NCBI GenBank assembly: GCA_003661365.1
Contig: QMVZ01000011.1
Location: 1-21,351 of the forward strand
Reading direction: 5' to 3'
Length of the DNA stretch: 21,351 nt
Origin: Thermoproteota archaeon
GTDB taxonomy: Archaea; Korarchaeota; Korarchaeia; Korarchaeales; Korarchaeaceae
Below, one piece after another: positions 1-6,818 of this stretch. A program made the translations under genes and the position numbers. Under the pieces are notes generated by a model. That model was not told the origin of the DNA. It saw only the letters and a program-made list of their open reading frames with translations, and searched no databases. Each line of letters starts with the position of its first letter. Position 1 is the stretch's first letter.

Positions 1-2
1 AC

Positions 3-1136
3 TATTCTTTAGGCATTTACGACGTCGAAAGCGGGACAATAGACTGGATAATCGACGACCCGAGCAGAAACATAGAGAGAATATACAGTCCCATAAACAG
101 CAACCACCTTGTGTTGATAGAGTATGAAAGGGCAAGGGTCAGGCCATCGATAATAGACTTAGAGACCATGGAAGAGAAGGTTCTCCCTAGAATCAGGGGC
201 TCTCTCGTACCCATTGGCCCTGTCTCAGAAGAAGAGTGGGTGGGGTTATACTACTCTTCTACTCACCCGCGAGAGATCGTTAGATTCGACATAAATAACG
301 TTGACATCTCATACTTCCAATCGTTAACTCACGTTTGGGAAAGAACCAAGATTAAACCAGAGCAACTTACTCCAGCAGAAGATTTCGAATGGAAGGCTAA
401 AGACGGCCTAAAAATTCATGGATGGCTCTATCGTTCCAAAAAGCCCAGCAAAAAGGCTATAATCTATGTTCATGGTGGACCAACTGCCCACGCTAGGGAC
501 GACATTTACGCTCAGATTCAATACCTAGTCTCCAGAGGGTTTAACGTCCTTGCGCCGAATTACAGAGGATCCACAGGTTACGGGGTAAAATTTGAGGACC
601 TTATAAGGGTTAACGGATGGGGAAGCGACGAGCAAGAGGACATATGGGCTGGGATTAAGGCACTTATTGAGAGAGGAATAGCGGAAGAGGGGAAGATAGG
701 AATTACCGGGACAAGCTATGGTGGCTACTCGAGTTGGTATGCCATCACCAAGGCTCCGGACCTCGTGGCAGCCGCAGTTCCCATCTGCGGGATGACAGAC
801 TTGGTGGTTGATTACGAGACAACTAGGCCAGATCTTCGACCCTATTCAGAGGAGATGCTTGGAGGGAGCCCTGAAGAGGTTCCCGAACGGTACTATGAGC
901 GTTCTCCAATAAACTTCATCCATCAAATCAAGGGCAAGCTTTTGATAGTCCAAGGAGCCCAAGATCCAAATGTCACGCCTAAGAACGTTGAAGAGGTGAT
1001 AAAAAGGCTGGATGCCGAGGGAATTGAGTACGAATTGCTTATCTTCGAAGATGAGGGTCACGGAATACTAAAAACCAAAAACCAAAAGGTTCTCTTCAAG
1101 AAGATGGCAGACTTCTTTTCAGAAGCCTTAGGATAA
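3..1136 (+). CDS. S9 family peptidase (prolyl oligopeptidase/acylaminoacyl-peptidase type), 5' truncated by window edge
   Basis: Serine peptidase of the prolyl-oligopeptidase clan, expected to cleave short peptides or remove acylated N-terminal residues in the cytosol. The frame is open from base 3, so the GTG at 111 is not the true start; residues encoded from base 3 (YSLGIYDVESGTIDW) read as the end of the beta-propeller domain. The alpha/beta-hydrolase half carries the oxyanion-type HGGP, the nucleophile elbow GTSYGGY with Ser codon 714-716, the acid Asp at 963-965 (QGAQDPNVTP) and the His at 1059-1061 (DEGHG), so the catalytic triad is complete. Family members are about 580-650 residues; about 377 are visible here. 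No signal peptide can be judged because the N terminus is missing. The next gene on the same strand starts 95 bases downstream. The exact substrate class within S9 is not resolved. Confidence 0.93.
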   Translation, partial: YSLGIYDVESGTIDWIIDDPSRNIERIYSPINSNHLVLIEYERARVRPSIIDLETMEEKVLPRIRGSLVPIGPVSEEEWVGLYYSSTHPREIVRFDINNVDISYFQSLTHVWERTKIKPEQLTPAEDFEWKAKDGLKIHGWLYRSKKPSKKAIIYVHGGPTAHARDDIYAQIQYLVSRGFNVLAPNYRGSTGYGVKFEDLIRVNGWGSDEQEDIWAGIKALIERGIAEEGKIGITGTSYGGYSSWYAITKAPDLVAAAVPICGMTDLVVDYETTRPDLRPYSEEMLGGSPEEVPERYYERSPINFIHQIKGKLLIVQGAQDPNVTPKNVEEVIKRLDAEGIEYELLIFEDEGHGILKTKNQKVLFKKMADFFSEALG

Positions 1137-1220
1137 ATCCATCTGGAAATTCATTCATTTTATTCTTAATAGACAAAATGGCGACATAACCCATGAGAGC
1201 ATAGGTGGGAATATTAAGAG

Positions 1221-1226
1221 AGGAGG
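1221..1226 (+). promoter_or_regulatory. Shine-Dalgarno AGGAGG deciding the MFS start
   Basis: A full AGGAGG sits 5 bases before ATG 1232. It makes that ATG a better start than the in-frame GTG at 1205, which has no such site. Confidence 0.7.
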
Positions 1227-1231
1227 AATAC

Positions 1232-2470
1232 ATGGCCCTTACCTCCCGAATTAAGTTTCCAAGAGGGTTTGATAGGGACCTAAAACTAGTTCTAGCATCG
1301 CTTGCATGTAGAAGAGTCGTTATGGGTTTTCTTGAGGTAGTGAGGGCGATTTATTTTGCGTTTTTAGGTCTTAGCCCCGCCCAAATAGGCATACTTTTCA
1401 TGATCCCAATAGCTCTTGGAGCTGTTCGATCCATTCTCTTCGGGTTATTAGCTGATAGATATGGCAGTAAGATCTTCATAGTTATCGGAAACGTGTTTTC
1501 TACTCTAAGGCTTGTTATTTACATATTTTCAAAGGAGTATTGGATGCTAGCCCTTGCTCAGGCCATTGGAGCTTTTGGAGAGGGTGGAGGACCTGGGCAG
1601 CCCTCTGTCTCAGCTCTAATCACAGACAAGACATCTCCAGAAGTTCGAACGCATGTATTCAGCACATTGGCTTTCACAAATGCAGCTGCCGCGACTTTAG
1701 GCTCAATGATGGCTGGTCTCCCTGTTCTGTTTGAAAAGAAGTTAAATATCGGGACAATTTCCTCATATGGGCTTTTATTCTGGATAGGAGTAATTTTCTC
1801 CTCTCTAGCAACGTTTTTAGTTATTCCCATAAAGGAGAAAAGGTCAAAAGAAGAGATGGGAAGAAAAGCCCGCGGTCTGCTCCCGAAGAAGTCCTGGGGT
1901 GTTATAGGGAAGTTTTCTCTTGTTAGATGCATTGGAGGTCTTGGCTTTGGGATGATAAGCCCTTTACTCCCGTTGTATTTTTACATGAAGTTTTCAACAG
2001 GGCCGGAGATCCTCGGTCCTTTTTATGCTGTATCCAGGTTCATCTCCATGTTCTCTTACCTTTTCATCGATAAGATAGTCTCTATAATGGGAGAAGTGGG
2101 TAGCATAGTGATGTCTCGCCTAGTCTCACTTGTTGGTATCCTCTTACTACCCATAGCACCAAATTACTACGTAGGAGGAGCTTTGATAGTTTTGTTTAGG
2201 ACCATCCTATTGTTTACCATGCCGGTGAGGCAGTCTTTCATCACCCTAATCGTTGATCCATCAGAAAGCGCATCTGCCGTTGGGATTAGCAACACGGCAA
2301 GGATGGCAGTCAGGTCGGTGGCTCCCGCTATTGCTGGCTACATGTTTGAGGGCATCAGCTTGAATCTACCGTTTTTCCTGGGTGGTATGCTGGTGGGATT
2401 GAATGCCCTTCTATATCATGTCTTTTTCGGAAGAAAAGAAGTTAGTAGCAGCAGAACAAATAACAGCTGA
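1232..2470 (+). CDS. MFS transporter, 412 aa
   Basis: Integral membrane transporter of the major facilitator superfamily. The chain is a series of long hydrophobic segments, about 11-12 helices, split by a charged central loop (IPIKEKRSKEEMGRKAR) as expected between the two six-helix halves. The MFS motif A is present between helices 2 and 3 as GLLADRYGSK (about residues 71-80). The second half contains an RQSF/NTAR stretch of the kind seen in drug or metabolite exporters. The start was set at ATG 1232 by the AGGAGG site; GTG 1205 would add nine residues. It lies 171 bases before tldD on the same strand, so it might handle a substrate or product of TldD/TldE, but this is inference. The substrate cannot be read from the sequence. 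Confidence 0.88.
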   Translation: MALTSRIKFPRGFDRDLKLVLASLACRRVVMGFLEVVRAIYFAFLGLSPAQIGILFMIPIALGAVRSILFGLLADRYGSKIFIVIGNVFSTLRLVIYIFSKEYWMLALAQAIGAFGEGGGPGQPSVSALITDKTSPEVRTHVFSTLAFTNAAAATLGSMMAGLPVLFEKKLNIGTISSYGLLFWIGVIFSSLATFLVIPIKEKRSKEEMGRKARGLLPKKSWGVIGKFSLVRCIGGLGFGMISPLLPLYFYMKFSTGPEILGPFYAVSRFISMFSYLFIDKIVSIMGEVGSIVMSRLVSLVGILLLPIAPNYYVGGALIVLFRTILLFTMPVRQSFITLIVDPSESASAVGISNTARMAVRSVAPAIAGYMFEGISLNLPFFLGGMLVGLNALLYHVFFGRKEVSSSRTNNS

Positions 2471-2641
2471 TTTATTCTTATTTAAACTCGATCAATCCCG
2501 AATAATTGGTTTGTTAAGGTATGCTGTTTATAGGGCTTTTCCAAACCTATTAGATACTTGTCGATGATCCCCCTTTTTCATAGCATTTAAGCTTGGACAA
2601 ACTTAAATCCCTAAGGTTCGTTTTATTGGAGGTCTCGGCTT

Positions 2642-4057
2642 ATGAGTTCTCAAATAGTTGAGTTAATGGACAAAGCAGTCCAATATGCCTTGGAAATTGG
2701 AGCTGACTTCGCCGAAGTAAGGGGGGAAGACACGATAACAGGAGAAGTCAAAGCTGTAAATGATGAAATACGAACGGTTTCAGAAGTTCGAAACCTAGGG
2801 ATCGGTGTGAGGGTCTTTTACAAGAAAGGAACGGGCTTCTCATTTTCGAACGTTCTTGATGAGGAGTACATCTACCGTACTGTTAGAACTGCTATGAAAA
2901 TAGCAAAAGCCTCAAAAAAGAGGGCTTTGATCAAGCTTGACTTGGCAGAGGTCGAAACTGTGGAGGATAGGAAGCAATCACCCGCAACTAGACACCCAAA
3001 AGATGTCTCGCTCGATGAGAAGAAGGATCTGTGCCTAAGACAGTGTAAAACAGCAAGGAATGTGAGTGATCGGATAGTAAATGTCATAAGTTCTTTCATG
3101 GAGTACCATGGAAGGCTTCATTATGCAAATAGCGAAGGAACGAAGGTATCTTATGAGCCTCTCTTGATTGGTTTGAGCATTGTATGCGTTGCTAAGGAGG
3201 GAGAGACGATAGTTGACGCTAGTGATAGATACGGAGGCTCATTTGGGCTTAGCGTCTTTGAAGAAGAGGCGCATACGCCTGAAAAGATTGCTGAAAACGC
3301 GGCTAATTGGGCATTGGAGAAATTGAGGGCAAAATCGGCTCCTGCAGGAAAGTTTTGCGCTCTTATAGATCCAAGGCTGGCTGGTGTGCTGGCGCACGAG
3401 TCCTTTGGGCATCTCTCAGAAGCTGACATGGTGATGGTTGGAACATCACCGCTAGCCGGCAAAATTGGCCAATATCTGGGTTCAGAGATGGTAACAATAG
3501 TTGATGAGGGTTTACCAGAGAGAGGGGGTTATAGGATATACTTTGATGACGAGGGTGTGCCATGCACCAAGGTCGAGATTCTAAAAAGAGGGAAGTTGAA
3601 CTACTACCTGCACAGTAGGGAAACAGCAAAAGCCATGGGAATGAAGCCCACTGGAAATGCTAGGAGCCAGGACTACTCCTTTGAACCAATTGTAAGGATG
3701 AGGAACACTTACTTCGATGCCGGAGACTGGAAGCCAGAAGAAGCCTTAAGCGAAATTAAACGGGGAATATACGCAATAGATACTGCTGGCGGACAAGTTG
3801 AAGCCAGTGGAACCTTCGTGTTCAAGGCAGTTAAGGGATATTGGGTAGAAAAAGGCGAGCTGAAGTATCCCCTACGGGATGTAGCCCTAACTGGAAACAT
3901 TCTTGATCTCCTCAAAAAGGTTGACGCGGTCTGCAATGACTTAGAAATATCCAGTACCCCGTTTGGAGGTTGTGGAAAGATGGATCAAAGGGTCTACGTT
4001 GGCACAGGAGGACCCCACATAAGGGTAAAAGAAGTCCTTTTTGGAGGTGCTCGTTAA
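2642..4057 (+). CDS. tldD: TldD metalloprotease subunit, 471 aa
   Basis: Catalytic half of the TldD/TldE metalloprotease, which in bacteria trims unfolded peptides, including the microcin B17 precursor and the antitoxin CcdA. The metal site HExxxH is intact as HESFGH (His252, Glu253, His257), and a conserved C-terminal Cys (Cys444, in GGCGKMDQ) fits the family's third metal ligand. The family blocks ARSQDYSFEPIVRMRNTY and DTAGGQVEASGTFVFK are present. The length matches the usual 450-480 residues. ATG 2642 is supported by GGAGGT at 2628-2633, 8 bases upstream. The stop is two bases before tldE, so the two subunits are made from one message. TldD is expected to be active only as a complex with TldE. 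Confidence 0.96.
   Translation: MSSQIVELMDKAVQYALEIGADFAEVRGEDTITGEVKAVNDEIRTVSEVRNLGIGVRVFYKKGTGFSFSNVLDEEYIYRTVRTAMKIAKASKKRALIKLDLAEVETVEDRKQSPATRHPKDVSLDEKKDLCLRQCKTARNVSDRIVNVISSFMEYHGRLHYANSEGTKVSYEPLLIGLSIVCVAKEGETIVDASDRYGGSFGLSVFEEEAHTPEKIAENAANWALEKLRAKSAPAGKFCALIDPRLAGVLAHESFGHLSEADMVMVGTSPLAGKIGQYLGSEMVTIVDEGLPERGGYRIYFDDEGVPCTKVEILKRGKLNYYLHSRETAKAMGMKPTGNARSQDYSFEPIVRMRNTYFDAGDWKPEEALSEIKRGIYAIDTAGGQVEASGTFVFKAVKGYWVEKGELKYPLRDVALTGNILDLLKKVDAVCNDLEISSTPFGGCGKMDQRVYVGTGGPHIRVKEVLFGGAR
4043..4047 (+). promoter_or_regulatory. tldE ribosome binding site inside tldD
   Basis: GGAGG lies within the last codons of tldD, 12 bases before the tldE ATG. The spacing is longer than usual, which suggests that ribosomes ending on tldD restart on tldE (translational coupling). 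Confidence 0.45.
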
Positions 4058-4059
4058 GT

Positions 4060-5502
4060 ATGGAGGAACTTTTAGAGGTTGGAAGTAAGGCCGTAAATTA
4101 CGCTGAAAAGCTCGGAGCTGATGAAGCTGAACTTTTCCTTAGCCTTGAAAACCATACTTCGTTGAAGTTCATCGGAGGCATATTCGCCTCAAGAGGAGGA
4201 GCTGTAAAAGGGATAAAGGGGTCTTTGATCAAACTTGCAGAGCCATGGATTAAGAAAAAGGGTGTACCACTTATAACAAGCGGGATCAGAGCAGGAGTTG
4301 GAGTAAGAGCTGTAGTAAATAAGGCAATGGGCTTCTCGAGCGTCTCAAGCTTGGAGGAAAGCCAAGTTTTAGCAGCTGTGGAGGAGGCAGTAAAAATAGC
4401 CAAAATAAGACCTCCAGACCCTAACTGGGTTTCTTTGCCTGAGCCTAGAAAGCCTTCTGGTCAAGGCGTGTTTGACAAGAGGATTTTGGATTTAGAAATA
4501 GATGAAATTCTGGATTTATGTGTTAATTGTTGTGTAACTGCGGGAGACTTGGACAAAAGGGTTACGCAGACCATGGCAATGGTTTCCGCGAGATCTCTTT
4601 ACATTGGCGTAGTAAACACTCAAGGTATTGAGGTTTGCGATAAAGGAACCTTTTTCACAGCGTTCATAAGCATCAAGGCTAAGTCCGGAGACGAGGAGAC
4701 ATCAGGCGGCGATTTCCTCTCTTCAAGAACGTTCAATATAGACTTGCGGGACATCTCGATTAGCGCTGCAGAAAGGGCACTAGAGTGCTTCAGTAGAAAA
4801 GCTTTGCGTGAAAAATACGTAGGTCCAGTCATATTTGAAAATATGAGTTGGAGTGAGCTTTTCTCAACCATTTTCACCTATGGAATCTCTGCTTTAAACG
4901 TTCAAGAGAACCGATCAGTTTACAAGGACAAGATTGGAGAGCAGGTTGCTGAGGATTACATAACCGTGATAGATGATGGGACGCTTGAAAACGGCTTTGG
5001 GACAAGCGCAGTAGATGATGAGGGTTGTCCAAGACAGAAGACTCCAATAATTGAGAGAGGTGTGCTCCGTAACTATCTGTACGACAATTATTCCGCAAAA
5101 CGAGATGGAAAGGAGAGCACAGGTAATGCCAGTAGGCAGAGGCTCTTCGGAACTCCTAGTTACGCAAATCAGCCTTCAATAAAACCATCAAACCTCTTAA
5201 TAATGCCTGGAAAGGGGAACTTAAACGAGCTAATAGGCGAAATAAAGGAGGGAATACTTGTAAAGGGCTCGTTAATAGGTGCTTTACATTCTAACGTATT
5301 GACAGGGGATTTCTCTGTAACCTCCAACAACACATTTAAGATAGAAAACGGGGAAGTTTCGTATCCGCTTAAGCCATGCACTGTGGCTGGAAACCTATAT
5401 GAAGCACTAAACTCAGTATTGGCGTTAGGAAATGACCTAAGATCATTTGGGAACATCATTTGCCCATCAATTATCGTTAAGAGAATCGTGGTTTCAACAT
5501 AG
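4060..5502 (+). CDS. tldE: TldE/PmbA family partner of TldD, 480 aa
   Basis: Paralogue of TldD and the non-catalytic partner in the TldD/TldE protease. It shares the fold and several blocks with TldD (GIRAGVGVRAV near the N terminus, VIDDGTLENGFGTSAVDDEG, RGVLRNYLYDNYSAKRDG, STGNA), but the HExxxH helix is replaced by ENMSWSELFSTIFT, so it cannot bind the metal in the same way. This is normal for TldE. The frame is open further upstream inside tldD to 3970, but that part only overlaps tldD out of frame; ATG 4060, two bases after the tldD stop, gives the family N terminus MEELLEVGSKAVNYAEKLGAD. The role is inferred from the pair. Confidence 0.95.
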   Translation: MEELLEVGSKAVNYAEKLGADEAELFLSLENHTSLKFIGGIFASRGGAVKGIKGSLIKLAEPWIKKKGVPLITSGIRAGVGVRAVVNKAMGFSSVSSLEESQVLAAVEEAVKIAKIRPPDPNWVSLPEPRKPSGQGVFDKRILDLEIDEILDLCVNCCVTAGDLDKRVTQTMAMVSARSLYIGVVNTQGIEVCDKGTFFTAFISIKAKSGDEETSGGDFLSSRTFNIDLRDISISAAERALECFSRKALREKYVGPVIFENMSWSELFSTIFTYGISALNVQENRSVYKDKIGEQVAEDYITVIDDGTLENGFGTSAVDDEGCPRQKTPIIERGVLRNYLYDNYSAKRDGKESTGNASRQRLFGTPSYANQPSIKPSNLLIMPGKGNLNELIGEIKEGILVKGSLIGALHSNVLTGDFSVTSNNTFKIENGEVSYPLKPCTVAGNLYEALNSVLALGNDLRSFGNIICPSIIVKRIVVST

Positions 5503-5701
5503 CTCCTTCTGTCATCACCAAATAACCCATTTCCACATCTATTACTACAACACTCCAAATAAGTTCTTGTCCGATAAGATCTCTATTTTTCGGGGTCAAT
5601 AAGACGATATAATACAAATTGTGTTTTCGATCGTCCTAACAACCAGAGAGGGTGCTAGGGGTATGTTGAGACCAATGAAATGAGTCTTAAGTAATAATGT
5701 A

Positions 5702-5710
5702 TTTAAGATA
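5702..5710 (+). promoter_or_regulatory. TATA-like box before the small membrane protein gene
   Basis: TTTAAGATA lies 39 bases before ATG 5741 in the otherwise empty 5503-5740 interval. It would place transcription start near 5730. Confidence 0.35.
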
Positions 5711-5740
5711 TTGTGTGGATATTTGGCTGTAGACTTGAAA

Positions 5741-6184
5741 ATGATTGAAGACATGTTAGAGGATTTGCCTGATAACGTTGCCATAAAATTGGCCCAGAGG
5801 ATTTTAAGGGACGAGTTGGACAGAATTAGAAGGGTATTTCCCTATTACCTGATTATGATCATAATTCTTTACTTGGGGATTTTCTTCGTTCGCTCAGATA
5901 TCTTGAAGGTTTTCCTAAGCCTATATCTCATCATCATAGGCTTCTTTTACTTTGTAAGATTGGACAGAGAGTTAAGGAAAGCCAACTACTGGATAGAATA
6001 CGTCTTTTTCATCTCATCCGAAAAGGAGAGGGAGAGGAAGAAAAAAGTTCCCCTTAAGGCAGCCCTCAGAGAGACTGTTTCCATAACTAGAGAGCTTGAG
6101 AACCTTTGGAGGGTAAGCTCTCTGTTCTTATTCCTGTTCATGGCGCTTCTGGCCCTGTCTCAATACATGACCCTTCTCCGTTAG
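5741..6184 (+). CDS. Small membrane protein with three helices, 147 aa, unknown function
   Basis: I do not recognise a family. After a charged amphipathic N-terminal segment (MIEDMLEDLPDNVAIKLAQR) there are two close hydrophobic helices (YYLIMIIILYLGIFFV and VFLSLYLIIIGFFYFV), a strongly basic/acidic cytoplasmic-looking loop (SSEKERERKKKVPLK), a segment that may form a coiled coil or amphipathic helix (ETVSITRELENLWRV), and a third C-terminal helix (SLFLFLFMALLALSQYM). ATG 5741 was chosen; an in-frame TTG at 5735 or 5711 is possible, but 5711 would overlap the expected transcription start. It stands alone, with 238 bases before it and a perfect palindrome 10 bases after its stop. Confidence 0.65.
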   Translation: MIEDMLEDLPDNVAIKLAQRILRDELDRIRRVFPYYLIMIIILYLGIFFVRSDILKVFLSLYLIIIGFFYFVRLDRELRKANYWIEYVFFISSEKERERKKKVPLKAALRETVSITRELENLWRVSSLFLFLFMALLALSQYMTLLR

Positions 6185-6194
6185 TAACGAGTAA

Positions 6195-6215
6195 ACAATG
6201 TTCAATGAACATTGT
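6195..6215. repeat. Perfect 21-bp palindrome between convergent genes
   Basis: ACAATGTTCA and TGAACATTGT are exact reverse complements separated by one A. The site lies 10 bases after the membrane-protein stop and about 80 bases from the 3' end of the minus-strand broken gene. It could be a binding site for a dimeric regulator, or a stem that protects or ends the transcript. There is no T run directly after it. Confidence 0.6.
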
Positions 6216-6297
6216 ACAACGAAAAACTTCATATCCTGTCTATCCCTGCAAAATGGCTTTATTCTGCTGAAGGAAATTGGGGATTCTAATGAATTGT

Positions 6298-6654
6298 TTA
6301 TCTAGAAGGATTCTGCTCCTTCTTCTTGAATACAGCAATCCAAGGACTGCCAAAATACTTCCTTTCTTCTTTAGTTGTTCTTCTGTAGTCCTTAAACTTG
6401 CCTTCGCTGTATCTTGTAAATGTGACAAGTAGAGAGTAAGGTTTTCTTGAGTACAAGTCAAGTCTGTTTGAGAGATATGTGGTCACGGTATATCTTCGCT
6501 TCTCACCAAATTGTCCAAACCTTTGAACTAGTCATTCCCAATCCTCAGGATAAAGAACCTTAAAGACCTCAATGAAGTCTAGGACAGTAAACGAGATCTT
6601 CGGTATCCTCTTTATCGTCTCTTCTATCTTCTTCTCGTCCAAAAGAGAGCTCAT
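6298..6654 (-). pseudogene. Unknown conserved-looking gene interrupted by one in-frame TGA
   Basis: One continuous reading frame on the minus strand, from ATG 6654 to the TAA at 6298-6300, is interrupted only by TGA at 6534-6532. The first part encodes 40 residues ending VLYPEDWE; the second continues in the same frame as LVQRFGQFGEKRRYTV and then TYLSNRLDLYSRKPYS and ends PWIAVFKKKEQNPSR, 117 sense codons in all. Both halves have protein-like composition, and a CGA-to-TGA change (E-R-L-V-Q-R-F) would restore one small basic protein. I do not recognise the family; a nucleic-acid-binding role is only a guess from charge. A TATA-like box at 6679-6686 fits leaderless initiation at ATG 6654; in-frame ATGs further upstream reach 6729. 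It may be a fresh pseudogene, a recoded gene or a sequence error. Confidence 0.6.
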
Positions 6655-6678
6655 GATAAAATAAGGAGCTTTTGTCTC

Positions 6679-6686
6679 TATTAAAA
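6679..6686 (-). promoter_or_regulatory. TATA-like box for the minus-strand gene at 6654
   Basis: TTTTAATA on the minus strand begins 32 bases before ATG 6654, the spacing expected for a leaderless archaeal transcript. There is no Shine-Dalgarno at that ATG. Confidence 0.35.
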
Positions 6687-6788
6687 GAGACATATCAATC
6701 TTCCCAGATCTCACTCTCATGTTCCACAAGCAATATATCAGAGCTTTAGATGTCTAATTTTCTGGAAAGATCTTTTATCTAAATGTTT

Positions 6789-6796
6789 TTTATTTA
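6789..6796 (+). promoter_or_regulatory. TATA-like box for the secreted phosphodiesterase gene
   Basis: TTTATTTA begins 30 bases before ATG 6819 and supports that ATG over the in-frame ATG at 6783, which lies upstream of the box. A second candidate, TTTTATCT, is at 6773-6780. Confidence 0.4.
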
Positions 6797-6818
6797 TTCT
6801 CAAAACTGCAAGCATAAG

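Noticed and set aside
1558..1932. 124-codon frame on the minus strand
   Set aside because: It is antisense to the MFS gene, whose motif A and helices are clear.
3970..4059. N-terminal extension of tldE into tldD
   Set aside because: It is tldD sequence read in another frame; ATG 4060 gives the family N terminus.
5169..5558. 129-codon frame on the minus strand
   Set aside because: It is antisense to the 3' part of tldE with no family features.
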